Part shown: positions 56,729-64,000 of the stretch, piece after piece
Layout of the letters: every line of letters starts with the position of its first letter
Position numbering within the stretch: position 1 is the stretch's first letter
Source of the DNA: Sulfopaludibacter sp035606355
GTDB lineage: Bacteria > Acidobacteriota > Terriglobia > Bryobacterales > Bryobacteraceae
Direction: 5' to 3'
Assembly: GCA_035606355.1 (NCBI GenBank)
Contig: DATNFO010000047.1
Coordinates: forward strand, 1-64,000
Length of the DNA stretch: 64,000 nucleotides
Translations under genes and position numbers: made by a program
Notes under the pieces: model-generated
Database searches by the model: none
Seen by the model: only the letters and a program-made list of their open reading frames with translations
Told to the model about the DNA's origin: nothing

Positions 56729-58831
56729 CTAAAACCCGAAATCGAACGGCAGCACACCTGGCACCTGGAACAATTTCGTGCCGAATAGCAACGCGGACAG
56801 CACGTTCGGATCCGGAACCGTCGCACCTCCCGACGCGAAGAAGCCGGCCACTTGCCCCTGTGCATCCAGGCTGATCGCCAGTCCATTCAACCCCGGCAAC
56901 TGAATTCCCGAGCCGCCGAGACTCACGAACAATTCGAAGAATGGATGCGGGTCCGCAGGCAGCGTGGGGTCCAGTTTGCGCGCTACGTCGTGCCGATACT
57001 CCCAACTGTGCGATTGCAGCCCCGCCGCGCGAATGAGCCCGCTGTTGCCAGGGTTGGTGACCGTCATGTCGCCGCGCGCGAACTGCACCAGCACCGGACC
57101 AGGCGCCACACCCGGCAACGGCGAGAGCTTCAGGTGCGGCGCGTACGCCATAGGGTCGCCCGGCATACCGAGCCACTCCAGGTTTTCAAACACGTTTTGA
57201 ATCGCGATGGCGCCGGGCACGGTGGTCACGTGCGGAGGATTTCCGGGCAGCACGTAGTCTTCGTTGTACGCCGCCCCCTGATTCAGCAGCGACGGCGACC
57301 TCTGCGAGAGCACCTGCACGCTGAGCGACCGATATGCGGGGCTCCAGCGCGCAATATCCACCGTGCTCGCGCCGCCTACGATCAGCGCACTGGCGCGGAC
57401 AGCCGGTTCCACGGCGACCAGCATCGTACCGTAGTTGGCGCCGAGCGAATCGCCCGCATAATAAATCTGCGAGCCGTCCAGATCGGGTTTGCCGTCGCCG
57501 TCGAGATCGATGCCCTGCCGGATCGCGCGGATCAACTGCATTAGGTCCACCACGGTCTGCCGGAAGCAATCGCGCGTGCCGTACGCAATCGGCGTTGTCA
57601 GCGCACAGCCTTCGTTCGATTCGATCGTGCCATCGCCATTCACGTCCACGCCGCGACCCATGGCGTTCACCGTCGTGCTGTTCCCCTGCGCATCCGTGAA
57701 CGTCACGGAGCTGAGTGGACCGAAGCCGTGGCCGACAGCATCGATGGCGATGGTCGCCAGTCCTGCACGCGCCAGCGTGGGCGCTGCCGCAGTCGGACCG
57801 CCGAAGCGGCTGTCGCCGAAGCCGTGTCCGAACACCACCACCGGGTATCCGTTCGGCGGCTTCGGGGTGGAAGGCAGCAGTGCGTTGAAGCCAACCTGCA
57901 CGCGCGCGTCCGGCACTGCGAGGCCGGGGTTTGTCGGCGAGGGCGGAATCGACAGATCGGCCGCCAAGAAAAGCGGCGATTCAAAGGACCCGATCACCAG
58001 GCGGTCCAGGCCACCCAAGATTGTCGAGTTGACGGGCAGCGACAGGTCCTCAAACGCCGGGGGATTCGTGCCGGTTTGCTCATGCAGCGTGATACCCGCG
58101 ATGTCCGCGACGCGAAAGGTGCTCTGCGGCTGCGCCAGCATCACGACTGGCGGGACATACGGCAGGATTGCGCGCGCCCGCTCCAGCCAACCGGTCGCGC
58201 TCATCGTAGTGAATACGGACGCCGCCGCGATGTGCTGCGCGCTGAGAGGCACAACGGAAATCGCGCGCGCCAGAGCCTGGCAGTATGCCGACGAATCGGC
58301 GAGGCACGCCTGGTAGGCAGAGCTTGCCGTCACCGGAGCGCCGCTCGTGTCCAGAACGGAATCGGTAACCAAGACCGCGTAACGCCGGTGCTGATCCAGC
58401 GCGGAAAACGGCTTCGCGTAGGCGGTGTTCGTCGCGGGATCGTAGATCACCTGATCCACTGGAATCATCTGCCCCACCTGATGGACGCCGGGCTCATCCT
58501 GCGACAGATTGTCGAGCGCGACATAGACCAGTCCGCCGGCCAGCGTTGCCGGATTGATGGGTCCTGAGAAGCGCACGCGCATGCGGGCACGGATGCTGAA
58601 GCCGTCCATCTGGTCGAGCAAGCCGCCCTCCTGACACGCTGTGTACTGCGTGTCGCACGAAGGCACGGGCATGTCGATGCGAATACCGGTCTTCTGCAGG
58701 GGATCGCTAATCGTCAGAGTATCGGAAGGAAAAGGACCGGTGGAGGGATCGGAGGGAGCGAAGAGAACCGAAGTGCCTGCAAAGCCGGTGAGAACGGAAA
58801 CGAGTAACAACGTCCAGGAACAGTAGCGCAC
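56729..58831 (-). CDS. Secreted alpha/beta-hydrolase-like protein with Ca-binding-like loops
   Basis: The 700-residue product has a signal peptide (YCSWTLLLVSVLTGFAGTS). Residues about 35-200 are a beta-rich Ig-like domain (FSIRARMRVRFSGPINPATL; PFSALDQHRRYAVLVTD). A lipase-type alpha/beta hydrolase follows: YPVVVFGHGFGDSRFGG (oxyanion hole), AIDAVGHGFG and nucleophile IYYAGDSLGANYGTML. Two EF-hand-like loops are visible, VDVNGDGTIESNEG and IDLDGDGKPDLDG. The C-terminal third has a possible catalytic Asp/His (VQFARGDMTV; LQSHSWEYRHDV). It may be an extracellular esterase. The gene is flanked by a repeat and a strong hairpin. Confidence 0.78.
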   Translation of the reverse strand: MRYCSWTLLLVSVLTGFAGTSVLFAPSDPSTGPFPSDTLTISDPLQKTGIRIDMPVPSCDTQYTACQEGGLLDQMDGFSIRARMRVRFSGPINPATLAGGLVYVALDNLSQDEPGVHQVGQMIPVDQVIYDPATNTAYAKPFSALDQHRRYAVLVTDSVLDTSGAPVTASSAYQACLADSSAYCQALARAISVVPLSAQHIAAASVFTTMSATGWLERARAILPYVPPVVMLAQPQSTFRVADIAGITLHEQTGTNPPAFEDLSLPVNSTILGGLDRLVIGSFESPLFLAADLSIPPSPTNPGLAVPDARVQVGFNALLPSTPKPPNGYPVVVFGHGFGDSRFGGPTAAAPTLARAGLATIAIDAVGHGFGPLSSVTFTDAQGNSTTVNAMGRGVDVNGDGTIESNEGCALTTPIAYGTRDCFRQTVVDLMQLIRAIRQGIDLDGDGKPDLDGSQIYYAGDSLGANYGTMLVAVEPAVRASALIVGGASTVDIARWSPAYRSLSVQVLSQRSPSLLNQGAAYNEDYVLPGNPPHVTTVPGAIAIQNVFENLEWLGMPGDPMAYAPHLKLSPLPGVAPGPVLVQFARGDMTVTNPGNSGLIRAAGLQSHSWEYRHDVARKLDPTLPADPHPFFELFVSLGGSGIQLPGLNGLAISLDAQGQVAGFFASGGATVPDPNVLSALLFGTKLFQVPGVLPFDFGF

Positions 58832-58855
58832 TCCAGAATGATATCGAATGACGCC

Positions 58856-58887
58856 GGCCGGCGCGTTCGATCAGAACGGCGCCGGCC
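58856..58887 (-). terminator. Large hairpin between the Spy-like operon and the hydrolase gene
   Basis: GGCCGGCGC (58856-58864) pairs with GCGCCGGCC (58879-58887), then GTTC with GAAC, with only one unpaired G and a five-base loop. There is no T run, so it may be a factor-dependent terminator, a processing site or a dispersed palindrome. Confidence 0.45.
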
Positions 58888-58904
58888 ACGGCCCATCGTC
58901 GAGA

Positions 58905-59546
58905 TTACTTTCCGCGGCCGCTTGGCCTGGGTTCCAGTGCCCACTTCGGACGCGGGGTCCCGGGAGCCTCCGGCGCAGGCTGCGGCGGAGCTTCCGCTTC
59001 CAGTTTCTTCCACTGGTCCGCGGTCAGCACGCGCCGGATGCCGAACAGGAATCGCGCGTTGGCCTTTTCGAGTTCCGCGCGCGCCTGCGCTACTTTGTCG
59101 ATCTGCGCCAGAATCTTCGTCTCATCAGGCTGGTCAGCGCCAACCAGGGGCTCCATGATGGCTTCTTCCTTCTGCAGCGCTGCGTTCAAGTCGATCAGCC
59201 GCAGGCGATTCTGCTGAAAAATATCGTCCATGCGCTTCTTCTGATCGGCCGTCAGCGAGAGCTTCTGGGCCATGTCCGGGTTGGTCCACCAGCGGCCGCG
59301 CGGTCCCAGCACCCGGTCGAGTTCAGGGCGACCCGGCCGCGGCGGCGGAGGCATTTCGCCGATTCGTCCGCGACCTTCATCAGCCCCGAGTCTGCGCGGC
59401 CTCGGGGCACCAGGAGGTGGAGGTGGCGGCTCAGGACGGCCCTGCCCATCGTGCTGCCCAGGCGGCGGAGGCGGCGGACCTTGTTGATCTGGCGGCTGCG
59501 CGATAGCAAGCGCGGACGCCGCGGCAAATACGAGTGCGAGTTTCAT
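58905..59546 (-). CDS. Periplasmic Spy/CpxP-like protein with proline-rich segment
   Basis: The 213-residue product has a signal peptide (KLALVFAAASALAIAQ) and then a Pro/Gly-rich spacer with PPPPPPG repeats (about 20-75). The helical body follows with two LTxxQ motifs, KLSLTADQKKRMDDIFQQNR and RVLTADQWKKLEAE, as in the stress chaperones Spy, CpxP and ZraP. It would bind unfolded proteins or a sensor in the periplasm. It is the third gene of the ECF sigma/anti-sigma operon (2 bp behind the anti-sigma stop), so it may be both a target and a modulator of this system. Confidence 0.85.
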   Translation of the reverse strand: MKLALVFAAASALAIAQPPDQQGPPPPPPGQHDGQGRPEPPPPPPGAPRPRRLGADEGRGRIGEMPPPPRPGRPELDRVLGPRGRWWTNPDMAQKLSLTADQKKRMDDIFQQNRLRLIDLNAALQKEEAIMEPLVGADQPDETKILAQIDKVAQARAELEKANARFLFGIRRVLTADQWKKLEAEAPPQPAPEAPGTPRPKWALEPRPSGRGK

Positions 59547-59548
59547 TA

Positions 59549-60037
59549 TCAGTTTCCTTGTTGTGAGCGTTGGGGGTTCCCTCTTCGATTCGGCCGCGCC
59601 ATCAGCGCGACCAGCGGCTCCATAGGAGCCGGGACCGCTCGCGAAATCTCGTAATCCACTTCCTGCAAGAGCAGTGAATCGGCACGCGCCGCTTTCGCAG
59701 CTTCAGCCGCTGCTTCCGCCTGCCGGCGTTCCTGCGCGCTGCGGTACAACGGCACAGCCGTCGTCAGGACCAGCACTGCCGCGGCCGCGGCCGCCCAACG
59801 CAGCGACGGTATCCGGAATCCGCGCGATTCGGCGGGCGACCAACCCGCCGGCGCCGCTTCCCCGCCCTGCGATTCACTGAATTCGACCGCCGCGGCGCGA
59901 AAATCGCGGAGAGTCGCCGATAGCCGCTGCACTTGTTCCCTGCACTCGGCGCACTCGCGCGCGTGCGCTTCCATTTCGGCCGTTGCGTCGCCGCACAGCC
60001 ACGAATCCACCTGTCGACCAGTCAGGTGCGCCTTCAT
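59549..60037 (-). CDS. Membrane anti-sigma factor (zinc-finger type)
   Basis: The 162-residue product has a ZAS domain MEAHARECAECREQVQ (HxxxCxxC), a spacer, one transmembrane helix (LRWAAAAAAVLVLTTAVPLY, about 78-98) and a periplasmic part with coiled-coil-like residues (AQERRQAEAAAEAAKAARAD). It should hold the co-encoded sigma factor at the membrane until a periplasmic signal releases it. It overlaps the sigma gene (ATGA). The initial Met at 60037 is followed by KAHLTGRQVDSWLCGD, normal for this class. Confidence 0.88.
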   Translation of the reverse strand: MKAHLTGRQVDSWLCGDATAEMEAHARECAECREQVQRLSATLRDFRAAAVEFSESQGGEAAPAGWSPAESRGFRIPSLRWAAAAAAVLVLTTAVPLYRSAQERRQAEAAAEAAKAARADSLLLQEVDYEISRAVPAPMEPLVALMARPNRRGNPQRSQQGN

Positions 60038-60585
60038 TGCATTCCTCCGCTCCGCTCGCGCACTGCTTGCAGCGCACGAAATAGATGCGTCTTCACCGTG
60101 CCTTCGGCCATGCCCGTGGCCGCCGCAATCTCCAACAAATCCATTTCTTCCACGAATCGCAACAGGAACACCGTGCGCTGCCGCTCGGGCAACCACCGCG
60201 TAGTTTTCCATACCGCAGCCACGCGCTCTCGATCAATCGCGCGAGCCTCGGCCGACGCGCTGCGGTCGGCGACCCACGCCGCATCGGCCGGATCCACAAG
60301 CTGCGATGCACGCCACCAGAACCGCAGACGCCGTGCGCGCGCATGGTCGCGAACCAGGTTTACCGCGATCCGAAGCAGCCAGGTCGAAACCAAAGCTTCC
60401 CCGCGAAAACGGTCGCGGCTCCGCCAAGCGCGCACGAAGCAATCCTGTGTTACGGTCGCCGCCGCATCGGCATCGCGCAGCGACACCAACACGAAGCGGA
60501 ATACGCGCGCCCAGTGTTCCCGCACGACGGAATCGAAATCGTCCAACTCGCCCGCCCGGGTCGCCAGCACCTCGGCAGCATCCAT
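60034..60585 (-). CDS. ECF-type RNA polymerase sigma factor
   Basis: The 183-residue product has region 2 (VVREHWARVFRFVLVSLRDA, TVTQDCFVRAWRSRDRFRGE) and region 4 (WLPERQRTVFLLRFVEEMDL, IAAATGMAEGTVKTHLFRAL). It is a SigE-like extracytoplasmic-function sigma factor. It starts a three-gene unit with its anti-sigma factor and a Spy-like protein, all linked by overlaps or 2-bp gaps. Together they make an envelope-stress circuit. Its target promoter has not been seen; autoregulation from the divergent region at 60586-60677 is likely. Confidence 0.93.
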   Translation of the reverse strand: MDAAEVLATRAGELDDFDSVVREHWARVFRFVLVSLRDADAAATVTQDCFVRAWRSRDRFRGEALVSTWLLRIAVNLVRDHARARRLRFWWRASQLVDPADAAWVADRSASAEARAIDRERVAAVWKTTRWLPERQRTVFLLRFVEEMDLLEIAAATGMAEGTVKTHLFRALQAVRERSGGMQ

Positions 60586-60677
60586 TCACCCGGTATAGAC
60601 GACCGGGTGAGGGCTAGGGTTTACTCGGCCGCGAACTTTATTTGAAAGGAAGTTCCGCTCCGAGGCATACTCCGGGC

Positions 60678-61085
60678 ATGAGAGCCTTTGCCTGCCTTTT
60701 CCTCGGTCTGTGCTGTGCCGCTATCGCACAAGAGACGGACCGGCCGGCGATTGAACGTACCATCGCCAACCTCAACGATTCGGTCCGGCGCAACGCACAG
60801 TTCACGCCCGATGCCGATGGACGGGCGGAACTGGACGCGGCGCTGCGTCCCACCACCGCGATTCCGCATTCCGATCAGCCGATGAGCGAGCAGTGGCCCT
60901 TTCCTCCCAGTTCGGCGCGCGTTCGCTGCACGCGCGTTCGACTCCTGACCGCCGACGTAGCGCTCGCCGATGGCGTAGCCGGCCCGCATCAGTTGCTCTT
61001 CGTCATGAAAAAAGCGGACGGCGCGTGGAAAATCGCGTCCGTCCGCTTCCTGAAAGACCAGAAAGAACCGCTGAAGGAGAAGTAG
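60678..61085 (+). CDS. Small secreted SnoaL/NTF2-like protein
   Basis: The 135-residue product has a signal peptide (RAFACLFLGLCCAAIAQ), a first helix (AIERTIANLNDSVRRN) and then beta strands RLLTADVALADGVA, HQLLFVMKKADGAWKIASVR. The end 'gaWkIasvRf' is typical of SnoaL-like/DUF4440 cone folds. These bind small molecules; no catalytic residues can be named. The start at 60678 is fixed by the signal peptide. It diverges from the sigma operon and its stop abuts the stop of the convergent dehydrogenase gene. Confidence 0.75.
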   Translation: MRAFACLFLGLCCAAIAQETDRPAIERTIANLNDSVRRNAQFTPDADGRAELDAALRPTTAIPHSDQPMSEQWPFPPSSARVRCTRVRLLTADVALADGVAGPHQLLFVMKKADGAWKIASVRFLKDQKEPLKEK

Positions 61086-62252
<1,167 letters not shown>

Positions 62253-62321
62253 GGTGTCCTTTCCCGGTACTGAACTCAGGTCTAATCTAACGCAAAAGTT
62301 GCTAGATTGGAATCACGCCTC

Positions 62322-62618
62322 ATGGTTGTCAGAATCCGATTCGGTAAGCGTCCCGACCCGAGTGAAAAGCGCCGTAAGAAGCAACGCATGGCCGTCACGG
62401 TAGCCGCATTTCTGACGCCTGCCGCGGTAATGGCGGCCGCGCTCGCGGCTTGGGGAATTGCCGCCGGAATGAATGTGGCGGGCCCGTTCGCCATCTCCGC
62501 GGGATTCTTCTCGCACTGGCAGGTCTGGCTGGCCGCCGCGGCCGCACTGCAAATCTGCGCCATACGGCTCAATCGCTACGCCAGGAACCGCGAGAGGGCG
62601 GCTTCGGCGAGCCAATGA
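62322..62618 (+). CDS. Small membrane protein, unknown function
   Basis: The 98-residue product has a basic N-terminus (VVRIRFGKRPDPSEKRRKKQ), then two membrane helices (AVTVAAFLTPAAVMAAALAAW, and FFSHWQVWLAAAAALQICAI) separated by a Gly/Ala-rich part, and a basic tail. It is located just upstream of the rhomboid gene, 23 bp apart, so both are probably transcribed together. No family was recognised. ATG 62322 was chosen over the TTG at 62307. Confidence 0.65.
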   Translation: MVVRIRFGKRPDPSEKRRKKQRMAVTVAAFLTPAAVMAAALAAWGIAAGMNVAGPFAISAGFFSHWQVWLAAAAALQICAIRLNRYARNRERAASASQ

Positions 62619-62641
62619 TATTCTAACGGGTAGAGCCTCGC

Positions 62642-63376
62642 ATGCCGCGGACGTACCCCTACTCTACTCGGAGTTTCTATTCCGGCTACTTTCCCCCGGG
62701 AGTCAAGTGGCTGCTTATCGTCAATACGGCCATTTTTGTGCTGACGTATCTTCTGCCCGCATCGCTGCTGGGGCCGGAGGTGCTGCTGGAACTGGCTCCG
62801 GTCGCGGTGGTGTATCACCTTGCCATCTGGCAACTGTTCACCTACATGTTCCTCCATGCGGGGATCACGCACATCCTCTTCAACATGCTGGCGCTGTGGA
62901 TGTTTGGGACGCCTCTGGAGCGGACGTGGGGCACGCGCCGCTTCCTCAAGTACTATTTTTATTGCGGCATCGCGGCGGGCGTTTGCGACGTCGGCCTGAA
63001 CGCTCTTCTGGGGCATTGGGGGACGCGCACCGTTGGCGCCTCGGGGGCGATTTTCGGCCTGCTGCTCGCGTACGGCGTGCTCTTTCCGAATCAGACCGTA
63101 CTGATGGGTTTCCTGTTTCCGATCAAGGCCAAGTATATGGTCATGATCTATGCGGGCATCGAAGTGCTTTTGTCAATTGGCCCAAACACCGGAGTCAGCA
63201 CCTTCGCGCATCTGGGCGGCATGGTCTTCGGCTACATCTATTTGAAAAGCAAGATGCCCCGGTTCGCGCTGCCGGACTGGCGAGGCGCGTACAAGCAATG
63301 GAAACTTCAGCGCGCCAAGCGAAAATTCCAGGTATACATGCGCAAACACGGCCGCGGCGGTCCCTTCGTAAACTAG
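62642..63376 (+). CDS. Rhomboid-family intramembrane serine protease
   Basis: The 244-residue product has six or seven membrane helices, with the rhomboid landmarks QLFTYMFLHAGITHILFNML (His/Asn of loop and TM2), the WR-like RTWGTRRFL, the nucleophile GASGAIFGLLLAYG and the catalytic His in STFAHLGGMVFGYIYL. The Ser-His dyad is complete. Rhomboids cut transmembrane segments of other proteins. The C-terminal basic tail (KQWKLQRAKRKFQVYMRK) is cytoplasmic. A small membrane protein gene precedes it by 23 bp. Confidence 0.95.
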   Translation: MPRTYPYSTRSFYSGYFPPGVKWLLIVNTAIFVLTYLLPASLLGPEVLLELAPVAVVYHLAIWQLFTYMFLHAGITHILFNMLALWMFGTPLERTWGTRRFLKYYFYCGIAAGVCDVGLNALLGHWGTRTVGASGAIFGLLLAYGVLFPNQTVLMGFLFPIKAKYMVMIYAGIEVLLSIGPNTGVSTFAHLGGMVFGYIYLKSKMPRFALPDWRGAYKQWKLQRAKRKFQVYMRKHGRGGPFVN

Positions 63377-63435
63377 CGCTGCAACGGGCATCCCCCGGCA
63401 TACGTCTCTGATATAGTTACCTCAGAAGTACGCCT

Positions 63436-64000
63436 ATGCAACCTTATAAACTGGCATTGTTCGGCGCCGCACTGGTCGCGGCAGCCGGCCTTACGCTCGC
63501 GCAGGAACAGGGACCCCTCAAAGACCCCGGCCAAACCGTCGCCAAGCCGAGGAAGCCTGCCGACACCACAGGCGCGCCCGACGATCCGAACCTGCCCAAG
63601 ATCCCCTCGCAGTACAAGAAGCAGCCGGATCTCGGCAAAATCCCGAACTACCAGACCGACGTGGAAGAGGTCACTCTGGACGTTGCGGTTCTGGATAACA
63701 AGAACCAGTTCGTACCAGGGATTCCGGCGAAAAACTTCCGCGTGCTCGAAGACAACGTGCCGCAGCAAATCAAAAAGGTGGACCTTGGCCAGGCGCCGAT
63801 GACGATCGCGCTGGTCGTCGAGTTCAGCCAGAAGTTCCAACAGCTCTACAGCTACGCGTGGTTCCAGACGCAGCAGCTCATGTGGGGCTTCGTGAGCACG
63901 CTGAAGCCGGAAGACTACGTGGCCGTGGTTGCCTACGACATGCACACGGAAATCCTCAGCGATTTTTCGACGGATCGCACCAAAACGCAGGAAGCGCTCT
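63436..64000 (+). CDS. Acidobacterial VWFA-related protein, 3' end outside window
   Basis: The visible 188 residues start with a signal peptide (YKLALFGAALVAAAGLTLAQ). A proline-rich part follows, then a beta strand module VEEVTLDVAVLDNKNQFVPG, AKNFRVLEDNVPQQIKKVDL, the front part of the 'VWFA-related Acidobacterial domain'. The VWFA strand then begins (MTIALVVEFSQKFQQ, EDYVAVVAYDMHTEILSDFS). The first MIDAS position is VEFSQK in place of DxSxS. The domain is very common in Acidobacteriota; function unknown. The gene continues beyond 64000. Confidence 0.85.
   Translation, partial: MQPYKLALFGAALVAAAGLTLAQEQGPLKDPGQTVAKPRKPADTTGAPDDPNLPKIPSQYKKQPDLGKIPNYQTDVEEVTLDVAVLDNKNQFVPGIPAKNFRVLEDNVPQQIKKVDLGQAPMTIALVVEFSQKFQQLYSYAWFQTQQLMWGFVSTLKPEDYVAVVAYDMHTEILSDFSTDRTKTQEAL

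Noticed and set aside
60034..60645. Plus-strand ORFs opposite the ECF sigma factor
   Set aside because: They are Arg/Ser-rich shadows; the minus strand shows all sigma regions in order.

Overview
The window is high-GC, densely coded chromosomal DNA that most resembles the Acidobacteriota, plausibly the Solibacter/Bryobacter branch. This placement is inferred from gene content; no rRNA or tRNA gene was seen. The supporting features are two giant Oar-like TonB-dependent receptors with carboxypeptidase-regulatory N-termini, a PadR regulator translationally coupled to a large MacB/FtsX-type orphan permease, a Ser/Thr kinase fused to a TolB-like propeller, a ligand-sensing propeller histidine kinase, and an 'acidobacterial VWFA' protein at the right edge.

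Layout. 1-7.5 kb: the N-terminal part of a secreted SBBP/BNR propeller protein (-), serS, an ABC exporter permease/ATPase pair, and directly behind it a short ArsC/Spx-like thioredoxin-fold gene whose catalytic position is an in-frame TGA, followed by a bacterial SECIS-like hairpin (probable selenoprotein). Then a minus-strand set: TPR protein, FKBP-DinB fusion, HEAT protein. 7.8-12.4 kb: kinase-propeller gene, then a scar with two degenerate ISL3-type transposase copies in opposite orientation and a broken small ORF. 12.4-15.4 kb: permease-PadR unit with a clear promoter and two palindromic operators. 15.9-20.5 kb: Oar-like receptor and a small secreted Tyr/Pro/His-rich protein. 20.6-24.1 kb: CpxRA-like two-component pair divergent from a di-haem oxidoreductase. 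24.2-30.5 kb: amidohydrolase, lysA plus a CBM9-like protein, an exported methyltransferase with an acidobacterial secreted protein, a molybdopterin oxidoreductase and a small ACT-sized protein preceded by a structured leader with a terminator.

30.7-36 kb: a periplasmic parvulin isomerase with a zinc-ribbon protein, DUF1697, hexose-6-phosphate mutarotase, and a three-gene MNIO (DUF692) RiPP-like cassette made of a CxxC precursor, the MNIO enzyme and its partner protein, with a perfect palindrome upstream. 36-48.9 kb: second Oar-like receptor, clpS behind a 1004-residue sensor kinase, DUF169, a lone receiver, an MDR reductase, a radical SAM protein, and an epimerase/TIM-barrel pair. 48.9-58.8 kb: a doubly frameshifted carboxypeptidase-regulatory protein, an M16 peptidase pair (one active, one without HxxEH), aminotransferase, glycosyltransferase, malate dehydrogenase, an interspersed inverted repeat and a secreted alpha/beta hydrolase. 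58.9-64 kb: an ECF sigma / anti-sigma / Spy-like envelope-stress unit, a small secreted protein, a Gfo/Idh/MocA dehydrogenase, a small membrane protein, a rhomboid protease and the start of a VWFA protein.

The genes mostly serve housekeeping (serS, lysA, mdh, clpS) and the cell envelope (export, periplasmic folding and proteolysis, receptors, envelope-stress control). The two least ordinary systems are the UGA-containing ArsC-like gene at 4840-5181 and the MNIO cassette at 33572-35338. Coordinates and motifs were read by eye; no database search was made.
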